DNA of 64,000 nt from Fidelibacterota bacterium (GTDB lineage Bacteria; Pseudomonadota; Alphaproteobacteria; Rhodospirillales; Rhodospirillaceae). Position numbers and translations under genes: made by a program. The stretch covers positions 1-64,000 of the forward strand of contig CANJRA010000002.1 in NCBI GenBank assembly GCA_947476625.1, in the 5' to 3' direction. Shown here one piece after another: positions 1 through 7,619 of the stretch. The notes beneath the pieces were generated by a model. The model was not told where the DNA came from and ran no database searches. It was given only the letters and a program-made list of their open reading frames with translations. Every line of letters starts with the position of its first letter. The first letter of the stretch is position 1.

Positions 1-107
1 CGCACCGTCGCCCGCGACACCGAGAACGTCCGCACGATCTCCTTGATCGGCCGACCCTGCTCAAAATACGCCCGCCGTATCTGACCGATAACATCCACGC
101 CAATCAT
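1..107 (-). CDS. IS21-type transposase IstA, N-terminal fragment (cut by window edge)
   Basis: Only the first 35 codons are in the window. The translation starts MIGVDVIGQIRRAYFEQG and goes on through a helix-turn-helix-like stretch (KEIVRTFSVSRATV), which matches the N-terminal DNA-binding region of IS21-family IstA transposases. The start is ATG at base 107, because the upstream ATG in another frame runs straight into a stop. IstA is the DDE transposase of the family and normally works with an IstB ATPase encoded downstream, which would lie to the left. Whether the whole element is intact cannot be seen. Confidence 0.75.
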   Translation of the reverse strand, partial: MIGVDVIGQIRRAYFEQGRPIKEIVRTFSVSRATV

Positions 108-148
108 CCCCCCAGCATCCTTCCCGGCAAAAGGAAGGGACGCTGACA
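1..148 (-). mobile_element. IS21-family insertion sequence, one end only
   Basis: This is the terminal part of an insertion sequence that continues beyond the left edge. Read on the minus strand, it begins with TGTCAGCGTCCCTTCC near base 148, a terminus of the style seen in IS21-family elements. It then carries a ribosome binding site (GGGGGG) and the start of an istA-like transposase at base 107. The exact last base is uncertain (148 or 150) because the target duplication lies outside the window. The element abuts the remaining 3' end of a TonB-dependent receptor gene, so it appears to have inserted into that gene. Confidence 0.75.
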
Positions 149-365
149 CACATCGTCAGAGGCGGTCGGAATTGGACGCGAAAACCGCCCTCAGGGGGTC
201 AACATTGCACGCGATTTCAGACGCTACAGCGTTACTGCGTGGATCAAGAACATCACCGACCGGAATTATTATGTCTCCGGGCTTTCAAACAGCAGCTTCG
301 GGTTTATGGAAGTGTTTCCAGGATTGCCGCGCACATTCGGTGTCACGGTGGCTGGGAAGTTCTAG
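149..365 (+). pseudogene. C-terminal remnant of a TonB-dependent outer-membrane receptor
   Basis: This reading frame has no start of its own and ends at the TAG at 363-365. Its translation includes AWIKNITDRNYY, then VSGLSNSSFGFMEVFPGLP, then RTFGVTVAGKF at the stop. This is the hallmark end of TonB-dependent receptors: an (A)W(V/I)KN(L/I)TD strand, a PRT(F/Y)G strand, and a final beta-strand with a C-terminal aromatic residue. About 70 codons remain and the rest is separated by the adjoining IS21-type element. The stop overlaps the convergent queC stop in a shared CTAG. Such receptors import siderophores, cobalamin or glycans; the substrate cannot be told from this piece. Confidence 0.72.
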
Positions 366-1027
366 AGCGCGGGTGTGACCGTGCCGACGTTTCCGGCTTC
401 GTCCCACGCGTGCGTGTGGAGCAAGCAAGCATCGCAGTGTCCACACGGTTTTGGTTCCGGGCCTGAAGTATCGGGCGCGTAACAGCTCCAGGTGTCGCCG
501 TGCTTTAATCCAAGGTCGCGGGCGAGGGCTGCGATCTCGGGTTTGGTCAGTGTGACCAGCGGCGCTACGATACGCGGCGGATTAGGGACCGCCTCGGCCC
601 ACATCGTGCGAAAGGCGCCGAGGAAAGATTCCCGGCAATCGGGATAACCCGAATAATCGACGGCATTAACACCCAGCCAAACTTCCGTTGCGCCAATTCC
701 GGCTGCTTCCGCGCAAGCCAGGGCTAGGAATACGGCGTTGCGCCCCGGTACGAAGGTGGGCGCGATCCCGGCTTTCATCTCGGCAACGCTGCGGTCCTTC
801 GGAATAACAATCTCGGGCTTCTTCCATGCAACATCGACGACATGACGTTCGATGCCGAAGCGTGCGCATTGCGCAGCGGCATATGCCAACTCGACGTCGT
901 GACGCTGGCCGTAACTGATGCCGAGGCTGTAGGGAATACGGCCCTGCTTGCGTGCGAGCAGAAGGCAGACGGTGGAATCAAGTCCACCTGAATGCAGAAT
1001 GAGCGCGCGGGCGGTGGACGTCGTCAT
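362..1027 (-). CDS. queC: 7-cyano-7-deazaguanine (preQ0) synthase QueC
   Basis: QueC converts 7-carboxy-7-deazaguanine to preQ0 with ATP and ammonia, the last step before preQ1/queuosine or other 7-deazaguanines. The 221-residue protein has the N-terminal PP-loop motif SGGLDST (about residues 13-19) and a C-terminal zinc cluster made from SCYAPD plus CGHCDAC (about residues 180-201), both typical of QueC. Length is normal for the family. Its ATG overlaps the queD stop in ATGA, and queE lies just upstream, so the three genes form one operon making preQ0. The queC stop overlaps the convergent receptor remnant, and no terminator is visible there. Confidence 0.95.
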   Translation of the reverse strand: MTTSTARALILHSGGLDSTVCLLLARKQGRIPYSLGISYGQRHDVELAYAAAQCARFGIERHVVDVAWKKPEIVIPKDRSVAEMKAGIAPTFVPGRNAVFLALACAEAAGIGATEVWLGVNAVDYSGYPDCRESFLGAFRTMWAEAVPNPPRIVAPLVTLTKPEIAALARDLGLKHGDTWSCYAPDTSGPEPKPCGHCDACLLHTHAWDEAGNVGTVTPAL

Positions 1028-1395
1028 GCCACGTCGAAGCGGCAGGATTCGCCCAAGGTCGGGCGGCGGACGGTGACGCTGGAGAGCTGCGGGAAGCGCG
1101 GGCCCAATTCGTTCGCGATCCAGCGGGCGAGATTCTCAAGAGACGGCGTGCCGAGACCTTCGATGTCGTTGAGGAAGTGGTGATCAAGTTTGCCCCGAAC
1201 GCCTTCGATGGCCTGAGTCACAGTCTCAAAATCCACAACGCAGCCGTTGTCGGCGGCAGGTTCACCGCTGAGCGCGATCTCGACTTTGAACGAGTGTCCG
1301 TGCACGCGTGTATTCTCGTGCCCCAGCGGCTTGTGGCCGAAATAATGGGCAGCTTCGAAGCCGAACTCTTTAACGATGTGAAAACGTCCCGACAT
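1024..1395 (-). CDS. queD: 6-carboxy-5,6,7,8-tetrahydropterin synthase QueD
   Basis: QueD makes 6-carboxytetrahydropterin from dihydroneopterin triphosphate, the step between GTP cyclohydrolase I and QueE. The 123-residue product starts at ATG 1395 (MSGRFHIVKEFGFEAAHYFG), preceded by GTAAGG. A longer frame exists but overlaps queE and lacks family similarity. The zinc ligands are visible as AAH and HGH. The motif around the second pair reads GHENTRVHGHSF, whereas the Escherichia coli enzyme has HKCGRLHGH, so the catalytic cysteine position appears to hold Asn. The family assignment is firm from fold motifs and operon position; the Cys loss is an observation that depends on this alignment. Confidence 0.9.
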   Translation of the reverse strand: MSGRFHIVKEFGFEAAHYFGHKPLGHENTRVHGHSFKVEIALSGEPAADNGCVVDFETVTQAIEGVRGKLDHHFLNDIEGLGTPSLENLARWIANELGPRFPQLSSVTVRRPTLGESCRFDVA

Positions 1396-1399
1396 GGCC

Positions 1400-2035
1400 T
1401 TACGGAATTCCCAGATATTTATGCGTCTGCATCGACAGCCGCCACTTCGGATGTGCGAGGCAGTAGTCAATCGCTTGACGACTGTTGGTTGCGCGCGCGC
1501 TTCCGTCCATTGGCTGCAAGAACCAATGATCGAAGCGCAGGTTCTCGTATCGATCGGGTGCGCCGCCCGCTTGAGGGTAAACCAGCTTCAATTCGTCGCC
1601 GGTTTTCACAACGAGCGCGGCATCGGCTTTTGGACTGACGCACACCCAATCAACGCCGTCCGGCACCGCTATGGTGCCATTGGTTTCCACCGCGACCTTA
1701 AACGCCCGCGCGTGCAATGCCGCGATCAGCGCCGTGTCCAATTGCAGCAACGGTTCGCCGCCCGTACAGACCACAAAGCGCTGTGCGCCCCCGTTGCCTT
1801 TCCATGCGGCGGCCACGGCATCGGCCAAAGCGTCGGCGGTCTGAAACTTGCCGCCGCCAGCGCCGTCGGTGCCGACAAAGTCGGTATCGCAAAACTTGCA
1901 CGCCGCTGTGGTGCGATCTTTTTCCTGGCCGCTCCATAGGTTGCAGCCGGCGAAACGGCAAAACACGGCCGGTTTGCCGGTATTAGCGCCTTCACCCTGC
2001 AGCGTGTAGAAAATCTCTTTTACGGCGTAGGTCAT
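1400..2035 (-). CDS. queE: 7-carboxy-7-deazaguanine synthase QueE (radical SAM)
   Basis: QueE is the radical S-adenosylmethionine enzyme that contracts 6-carboxytetrahydropterin to 7-carboxy-7-deazaguanine. The chosen start (ATG 2035) gives MTYAVKEIFYTLQGEG, the family's usual N-terminus. An upstream ATG ten codons earlier is possible but adds nothing conserved. The cluster-binding segment is CRFAGCNLW followed by CKFCDTDFVG, the long CX14CX2C spacing of proteobacterial QueE rather than the classic CX3CX2C. TGGEPLLQ is the glycine-rich SAM motif, and ETNG and SPK are also present. It is the first gene of queE-queD-queC, with a 4-base gap to queD. Confidence 0.95.
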   Translation of the reverse strand: MTYAVKEIFYTLQGEGANTGKPAVFCRFAGCNLWSGQEKDRTTAACKFCDTDFVGTDGAGGGKFQTADALADAVAAAWKGNGGAQRFVVCTGGEPLLQLDTALIAALHARAFKVAVETNGTIAVPDGVDWVCVSPKADAALVVKTGDELKLVYPQAGGAPDRYENLRFDHWFLQPMDGSARATNSRQAIDYCLAHPKWRLSMQTHKYLGIP

Positions 2036-2192
2036 GGTGTTTCCGACGGCCACTCTCGGGTTCACATACCCCCTTAACGCCCAAGAATCCAGACTTGGCC
2101 TGACTTTCCGAGGCTTTTCAGGGGGCTAGCCCTAGGTTTGGGTGGCCTACCTGAGGCCCGACATACATGTCGCCGGTGCGCCGTTGTTGGCT

Positions 2193-2519
2193 ATGATGGC
2201 GGCCATGAAACTGGCTTTGGTCTCCAGCGCTTTATTCCTGCTGAGTTATCTCGCCGTGAACCGTGGCCTGGTGCCGCAGCCGGTGCTGGTGATTGTGCCG
2301 CTTTTGGTGGTTATCGGAACCACCGGGGCGGCTCATTGGCTCATCGGGCGGGGGCGGCGCGGACGTTCCAGCGGCAAAGCGGCCGCCCAATTTGCCGCTA
2401 AAATGGGGCTGGACCCCGACCGGCCACAGGCTGAAGCGCCCATGCCGCGTGCTCCGCTTCCGCCATCACCACTTCCGCCCTCACCCCCGCGTGGCGGCAA
2501 GGCGCGTAAGCTATTTTAG
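2193..2519 (+). CDS. Small membrane protein of unknown function
   Basis: No family is recognised. From ATG 2193 the product is about 108 residues. There is a first hydrophobic helix (LALVSSALFLLSYLAV), a second (VLVIVPLLVVIGTTGAAHWL), a short basic loop (GRGRRGR) and a Pro-rich tail (PLPPSPLPPSP). This is consistent with a two-helix inner-membrane protein with a cytoplasmic, basic, low-complexity tail. No clear ribosome binding site decides among ATGs at 2142, 2193, 2196 and 2205. It is divergent from queE and precedes the Pho box of phoU. The codon pattern fits a real gene, but the evidence is modest. Confidence 0.45.
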   Translation: MMAAMKLALVSSALFLLSYLAVNRGLVPQPVLVIVPLLVVIGTTGAAHWLIGRGRRGRSSGKAAAQFAAKMGLDPDRPQAEAPMPRAPLPPSPLPPSPPRGGKARKLF

Positions 2520-2545
2520 GCGCTGCGCCGCCGGCTTCGCAGTCT

Positions 2546-2574
2546 TCGTCATAAATATTTCACGAGACCGTCAC
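2546..2574 (+). promoter_or_regulatory. Pho box: three 7-base units at 11-base spacing upstream of phoU
   Basis: Three units, TCGTCAT (2546-2552), ATTTCAC (2557-2563) and CCGTCAC (2568-2574), are separated by 4-base spacers (AAAT, GAGA). This is the 11-base periodicity of PhoB-binding Pho boxes; the first two units match a CTGTCAT/N4/CTGTCAC-type consensus at 15 of 18 positions. A CATATT at about 2585 could serve as the -10. The site lies about 70 bases before phoU, so phosphate-starvation control by PhoB is likely. The site is visible in the sequence; the regulator is inferred. Confidence 0.7.
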
Positions 2575-2645
2575 GAAGCCCTGGCATATTTCCCGTAGAC
2601 CAGCTGTATTAAATTGATCCTCATTCCAAGAAGCGGAACATCGCG

Positions 2646-3374
2646 ATGAATCATGGTGACCATACCGTATCGTCTTTCGACAACGATCTGGCACAGCTTG
2701 AGCGCCGTGTCCTGGAAATGGGCGGTTTGGCGGAGTCCCAGTTGCAGGGTGCGATGAACGCGCTCATGAAGCGCGACGTCGATGGCGCCGAGAAGATCAT
2801 CGCGCGCGATCCCGAGTTGGACGAGTGCGAACGTAAGATCGAAGCCAGCGCGCTTTCGATCATCGCCCGTCGTCAGCCCATGGCCAATGATCTGCGTTAT
2901 GTCTTCGGCAATGTGAAGATCGCCGGCAGCTTGGAGCGTATCGGCGACTATGCCAAGAACATCGCCAAGCGTGCGGTTATTCTGGCGCGTTATCCCGGCA
3001 TTGGGGTTCCCCAGGATATGGGAACGCTGGGCGCCTTAGCGCAGAAATCCGTGCGCGATGTCATGGACTCTTTTACCACCCGCGACGCCAATAAGGCCGA
3101 AATGGTCTGGCAGCACGACCACGAAATGGATGATCTGGTGGCGCGCGTTATGCGCCAGGTCATTTCGCGCATGTCCCAGGACATGCTCAAAACGCCGCGT
3201 AACGAGGGCGAGATCGAGTGCTCGACGCATCTCTTGTTCATGACGAAGAACCTGGAACGTGTAGGCGATCACGCGACGAACATCGCGGAGGTCATTCAGT
3301 TCCAGCTCTCGGGCGGATGGAAGACGACGCCGCGGCCCAAGGGCGGCGACGAACTACAGTCGACTGCGAACTAG
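2646..3374 (+). CDS. phoU: Phosphate signalling protein PhoU
   Basis: PhoU is a cytoplasmic negative regulator that links the Pst phosphate transporter to the PhoR/PhoB two-component system. The 242-residue protein shows the expected duplicated three-helix bundle. The metal-binding helix motif appears as ERIGDYAKNIAKRA in the first half (about residues 98-111) and ERVGDHATNIAE in the second (about residues 202-213). An N-terminal HTVSSFDNDLAQLERRVLEMG is typical. No pst genes are beside it, which is less common because phoU usually ends a pst operon, but the Pho box upstream gives it its own phosphate-responsive promoter. Confidence 0.93.
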   Translation: MNHGDHTVSSFDNDLAQLERRVLEMGGLAESQLQGAMNALMKRDVDGAEKIIARDPELDECERKIEASALSIIARRQPMANDLRYVFGNVKIAGSLERIGDYAKNIAKRAVILARYPGIGVPQDMGTLGALAQKSVRDVMDSFTTRDANKAEMVWQHDHEMDDLVARVMRQVISRMSQDMLKTPRNEGEIECSTHLLFMTKNLERVGDHATNIAEVIQFQLSGGWKTTPRPKGGDELQSTAN

Positions 3375-3380
3375 GTTCGC

Positions 3381-4989
3381 TTAAGCGATTTTCTTGAGTT
3401 TGGTCTCAAAGGTCTTGGCGTCCAACGGCTTCGAATAGAAGAAGCCCTGGATGCTGTCGCAGCCGTTGTCTTTCAGGAACTCGACGTGTTCCAAAAGTTC
3501 AGCACCTTCTGCGACAACTTCCAGATTGAGGCCGCGTGACAGGCCAATGATGGCGCGGGCGATTTCGGCGGTGTTCTGGTTCTCTTACACGTCGCGTACA
3601 AAGGCGCGGTCGATCTTGAGTGTCGTGATCGGGAAGCGACCGAGATAACTGAGGCTCGAGTACCCGGTGCCGAAGTCATCGATCGACAAGCCGCAGCCCA
3701 GATCGCGGACGGCCTGCATACGCGTAATGGCGCCTTCGACATCGTTCATCAGCATGCTTTCGGTGATTTCCAACTCGAGCCATTTGGCTTCAAGTCCGGT
3801 ATCCGCCAGCGCCGATTTGACCTTATCGAGCAAATCTTTCGCCTTAAATTGCATCGACGAGACGTTGACCGACATTTTGATCGGCGCGTAGCCGGCATCC
3901 TGCCAGGCTTTGGTTTGAAAACATGCCGCGCGCATAACCCACGTGCCGATATCGACGATCAGCCCGGTTTCCTCGGCCACGGGAATGAATTCGCCGGGGC
4001 CGATCATGCCGTGAACGGGATCGATCCAGCGGATCAGCGCTTCGGCGCCTTTGACGCGGTCGGTCTTGGGTTCGACCTTCGGCTGATAGAACAGGACGAA
4101 CTCCTGATTGACCAGCGCTGCGCGCATGCGCTTTTCCAGCGCTAGGCGGTTCTTGGCCTTGGCGTTCATGTCGCTGGCGAAGAAGCGGTACTGACTGCCG
4201 CCGTCCTGCTTCGCGTACTGCATGGCCGATAGGCTGTCTTTCAACAGGTCGTCGAAATCTTCGCCGTCGGTAGGATAAATGCTGATGCCGATAGAGAAGG
4301 TGACGAAGACTTCTTCGCCCTTCAGGGTGAACGGCTTCTTGATGGCGTTCAGTACCTTTTCGGCGACGATGACGCTGTCGTCGATGGCACTGATCGGCGT
4401 CATGACGGCGAATTTGTCGCCGTCGAGGCGCGCGGCCGTATCACTGACGCGGATGACTTTGGCAAGACGCTCGGCAACTTCGCGCAGCATCTGGTCGCCG
4501 GCGGCATAGCCCAGGGCGTCATTGACCAGCGTGAAGCGGTCGAGGCCCATTACCAGCAATGCGATAGACTTGTTGGCGCGTTTTGCATTGAGGATGTTTT
4601 GCCCGACGCGTTTCGCCGGTGGCAGCGTCGGTCTGGAAGGACTCCGAGAGAATGACCGCAATGAACTGGCTGGGTTGTCCGGCTGTGTCGCTGATGGGCG
4701 TCATGTTCAGGGCATGCACCTGGGCGCGGCCATCGGAATGTTTCGAGCGTACGGAGGGATAGTTGCGCGGCGCTGTGCCGTGCTCCCAGAGTTCTTCACA
4801 AAATTCGGGGTCGTTGATGTCGCGGAACAACTCGCGCGCGTCCTTGCCCACAAGAGTCCCAGACGCAAAGCCCGTGAGTTTCTCGAAGGCAGGATTAATG
4901 CGGCGGATAATGCCGGCGCGGTCGGTCACCATCACGGCATCGCTGGTGGTATCGAGCACCGCGCTAAACAAAGCTTCCGTTTCAACCAT
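3381..4989 (-). pseudogene. PAS-GGDEF-EAL cyclic-di-GMP signalling gene with a frameshift and an internal stop
   Basis: The reading starts at 4989 (MVETEALFSAVLDTTSDAVM) with a PAS domain. It shifts by one base near 4605-4650, where the frame changes from the PAS frame into KRVGQNILNAKRANKS. It continues through a GGDEF domain whose signature is degenerate (LDGDKF) and an EAL domain with EALIRW and DDFGTGYSS. A TAA at 3585-3587 then interrupts the EAL domain after FVRDV. The same frame resumes with ENQNTAEIARAI, VVAEGAE and QGFFYSKPL and runs to the natural stop at 3381. About 68 EAL residues, including conserved glutamate motifs, are therefore lost. An intact version would probably have been a c-di-GMP phosphodiesterase. 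The 274 bases upstream (4990-5263) are AT-rich and probably held its promoter. Confidence 0.82.
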
Positions 4990-5263
4990 AAAAGTCGCGC
5001 TACCCGCGGTGCTTGTGGAACGGTTGCCCGCACCAATTGACCGGCTCTTTGATCAGTGCCCCTGTACCTTCGATTTTTATAATATTACGCGTCCATTGTC
5101 CTCAACATACTGCGATCCTTCTCTGTCAGAATATCTTTTAAAATCAACTGTTTGATATAATGCGCGCTTTCGAGGAAAACACATTTGTGCAGGCGTGAGG
5201 AATGGGGATTTTACACGTGGGCCGCTATCCGAGCTCCAACGCGTTGCTCAAAGTGGCGGGCGC

Positions 5264-5695
5264 CTACTCTTCCTTCAGATTCTTGACCATGCGGGCGACA
5301 AGGCGAAACATATCGTCCTGATCCGCCGCCGAGAGGCTTTTGACGGTCTGATTGGAAACGGCCCGTGCACCTTCCATAATTTTGATCTGCATCTCGCGGG
5401 CACGCGGTGTCAGATGCACCAGTGATCGGCGTTTGTCGGCGGGGTCGTCCTTGCGGCGAATAAGCCCGTCGCGCTCCATGCGCTGCAAGGTGTTTGCCAT
5501 GGTCGGCTGTTCGACATTGATACGCCGGCAAAGCTCGGCCTGCGTCAGGCCGTCTTGCTCAAAGAGCATGACCAACGGTGCAAATTGCCCGGGCGCCACG
5601 CCGAAGTCCTTCAGTTTCTCCTGAAGGCGCCGGTCATAAAGGCGGCCAAGGAGCCCGATTTGATAGCCAAGTGAGTCTATGCGGCGAATAGCCAT
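5264..5695 (-). CDS. MarR-family transcriptional regulator
   Basis: This 143-residue winged helix-turn-helix protein has the MarR layout: an N-terminal dimerisation helix, then LTQAELCRRINVEQPTMANT (HTH, about residues 50-69), the wing DPADKRRSLVHLTPRA, and a long C-terminal dimerisation helix. The DxRxxxLxLT wing motif is clear. MarR proteins repress neighbouring or distant genes and usually respond to phenolic or oxidant ligands. Its target is not obvious, since the adjacent lipoprotein gene upstream is in the same direction. The gene ends 274 bases before the broken PAS-GGDEF-EAL gene. Confidence 0.85.
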   Translation of the reverse strand: MAIRRIDSLGYQIGLLGRLYDRRLQEKLKDFGVAPGQFAPLVMLFEQDGLTQAELCRRINVEQPTMANTLQRMERDGLIRRKDDPADKRRSLVHLTPRAREMQIKIMEGARAVSNQTVKSLSAADQDDMFRLVARMVKNLKEE

Positions 5696-5717
5696 GAATG
5701 ATGGGCGCGCTTTCGTG

Positions 5718-6086
5718 TCATTTTGCCGCGGATGAGCGTTCGTAATACCCCTTAGACGTCATGCAGTTTTCAAATGCACGATTGAAATCGGCTTCGGTAT
5801 GGACGCGATCATGCATTTCCAGGGGTGATTCGCCGCGATTGAGGCCGGGGTTTGGGCCCGGCCGCGCGCCATAGGTTTCCTGCTGCTTCGCGGCGCGGGC
5901 CATGGCGTCCTCTTCCGACTGGACCACGCAAATGCGCTCGTCGAGCGCCATTTCTTTGGCGCTTTTATGCGGATGTTGCCATGTGCTACCGCAACCGGAT
6001 ATCAACGCGGCAATAGCGACGACGGCCGCGACTGTTGCGGCCCGACCGACCTTGACCCCGCATCCCGGACCTGTTTGTTTCGCCAC
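5718..6086 (-). CDS. Small lipoprotein of unknown function
   Basis: The product is about 122 residues with a basic N-terminus, a hydrophobic stretch (AATVAAVVAIAALISGC) and a lipobox ending at Cys, so it should be lipidated and anchored in the envelope. The start is taken as GTG 6086 because GGAG lies six bases before it; a preceding GTG is too close to the site. The mature part is polar, with DERICVVQSEEDAMARAA and a NCMTSKGY ending that resembles small alphaproteobacterial lipoproteins carrying a Cys-Met-x-x-(K/R)GY tail. No function is known to me. It is divergent from the maoC-like gene. Confidence 0.7.
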   Translation of the reverse strand: MAKQTGPGCGVKVGRAATVAAVVAIAALISGCGSTWQHPHKSAKEMALDERICVVQSEEDAMARAAKQQETYGARPGPNPGLNRGESPLEMHDRVHTEADFNRAFENCMTSKGYYERSSAAK

Positions 6087-6149
6087 CACAATCTCCTCAA
6101 ACCAAAGCTTTAACTTTACGCATCCCGACTTATTAGGAGAGATGATCGC

Positions 6150-6623
6150 ATGGCCGCCCCTCCACAATCCAGTTCGCAATCGGATATGCAGCAACGCATT
6201 AAGCAGTCCATTACCACATTCGAGGACATGGCGGTCGGCATGGCAGCCAGCTTTGCCAAAACCGTCACCGACGCAGACTTAGTGCTGTTTGTGGGGGTTT
6301 CGGGCGATACCAACCCGGTGCATTTGGATGAAGACTATGCCGGCGGGACGATGTTCAAGGGGCGCGTTGCGCACGGCGCGCTCACTGCCAGTTTCATTTC
6401 CACTGTGCTCGGTACAAAATTGCCGGGCGCGGGTTCGATCTATGTGGCGCAGACCTTAAAGTTCAAAGCTCCGGTCTATGTCGGGGATACCGTGACCGCT
6501 TTTGTGGAAGTGATCTCCCTGGTCCCGGAAAAAAGGTTCGTTATCTTTAAAACGCAATGTTTTGTGCGTGATACGCTGGTCATCGACGGCGAAGCCACCA
6601 TGAAACTGCCGTCGCGCGCGTAA
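6150..6623 (+). CDS. MaoC-like (R)-specific enoyl-CoA hydratase
   Basis: This is a hot-dog fold hydratase of the PhaJ/MaoC type, which converts trans-2-enoyl-CoA to (R)-3-hydroxyacyl-CoA. In 157 residues it shows the hydratase 2 motif: FVGVSGDTNPVHLDEDYA, with Asp and His as catalytic pair (about residues 53-58), then FKGRVAHGALTASFIS. A good ribosome binding site (AGGAGAG) precedes ATG 6150. The first 15 residues are polar and unconserved, so a shorter start at Met13 is possible. It precedes ribF, a neighbour order common in alphaproteobacteria. It may feed polyhydroxyalkanoate or fatty-acid metabolism; the specific role is inferred. Confidence 0.85.
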   Translation: MAAPPQSSSQSDMQQRIKQSITTFEDMAVGMAASFAKTVTDADLVLFVGVSGDTNPVHLDEDYAGGTMFKGRVAHGALTASFISTVLGTKLPGAGSIYVAQTLKFKAPVYVGDTVTAFVEVISLVPEKRFVIFKTQCFVRDTLVIDGEATMKLPSRA

Positions 6624-6638
6624 AACGGATCATTGTCG

Positions 6639-7619
6639 ATGCGCCTTTTTCGAACATTGAGCGAGATGCCGGCGTCGCTGAAAGGCGGCGTGCTGGCGCT
6701 TGGCAATTTTGACGGCTTACACCTTGGGCATCAGGCGGTCTTGAGTGAGGCTGTGACATGCGCGCGCGCGAACGGCGTGCCGGGCGGGGTCATGACCTTC
6801 GCGCCGCACCCGCGTTTGTTTTTCAAACCCGATCAGGAGCCCTTTCTGCTCAGCCCCTTTCGCATTAAGGCGCGGCTGATCGCGGCGCTCGGGTTGGATT
6901 ATCTTTATGTGCAAACCTTCGACCGTGCGTTGTCGCAGATGGCCGCCGAAGATTTTGTCGCGCAGATTCTGGTTGAGGGCCTCAAGGTTTCGCACATCGT
7001 CGTCGGGTACGACTATGTCTTTGGCCATCAGCGCAAAGGCAATGTGGCGCTGCTGAACACGCTCTCGCAACGTTATGGTTTCGGCGTTACCGCTGTGGGC
7101 GAACTGACGCGGCCTGGTGGCGCGCGCTATTCCTCGACCAATGTCCGCAATCTTTTGAAGGACGCTCAGCCGGCCGAGGCTGCCAAATTGCTGGGGCGTT
7201 ATTGGGAAATCGAAGGCCGCGTCGAGCACGGCGACCAGCGCGGTCGCACGCTGGGCTTTCCGACGGCCAACGTCCCCTACCGCGACTACCTGCATCCTAA
7301 AAAGGGTGTGTATGCAGTGCGGGCAGGTGTTGATGATGGTGCCGGCACGGTGTGGTTAGACGGTGTCGCGAACTTCGGCAACCGTCCGACCTTCGATAAG
7401 ACCGATGTGCTTCTGGAAGCGCATTTGTTCGATTTCAGCGGAAATCTCTATACCCGCCATTTGCGTGTGGCGCTGATCGACTACATTCGTGACGAGCGCA
7501 AATTCGACGGTCTCGACGCCCTCAAGGCTCAGATCGCCCACGACAGCGCCACGGCGCGTGACATGCTTGCCCGCCGGCGCTTTCCGGATGGACCCGCACC
7601 TTTTGTCGCCGCGACATGA
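6639..7619 (+). CDS. ribF: Bifunctional riboflavin kinase / FAD synthetase RibF
   Basis: RibF phosphorylates riboflavin to FMN and adenylylates FMN to FAD. The N-terminal adenylyltransferase domain has GNFDGLHLGHQAVL (about residues 22-35) and the later YSSTNVRNLL segment. The C-terminal kinase domain starts around GRYWEIEGRVEHGDQRGRTL and has the GFPTANV motif and an FGNRPTF segment. I chose ATG 6639; a TTG two codons earlier is also possible. Length (about 326 residues) is normal. The nudix gene start overlaps its stop in ATGA, and ileS follows the terminator after nudix. Confidence 0.95.
   Translation: MRLFRTLSEMPASLKGGVLALGNFDGLHLGHQAVLSEAVTCARANGVPGGVMTFAPHPRLFFKPDQEPFLLSPFRIKARLIAALGLDYLYVQTFDRALSQMAAEDFVAQILVEGLKVSHIVVGYDYVFGHQRKGNVALLNTLSQRYGFGVTAVGELTRPGGARYSSTNVRNLLKDAQPAEAAKLLGRYWEIEGRVEHGDQRGRTLGFPTANVPYRDYLHPKKGVYAVRAGVDDGAGTVWLDGVANFGNRPTFDKTDVLLEAHLFDFSGNLYTRHLRVALIDYIRDERKFDGLDALKAQIAHDSATARDMLARRRFPDGPAPFVAAT

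Noticed and set aside
6624-6638. FMN riboswitch before ribF
   Set aside because: Only 15 bases separate the maoC-like stop from ribF, which is far too short.
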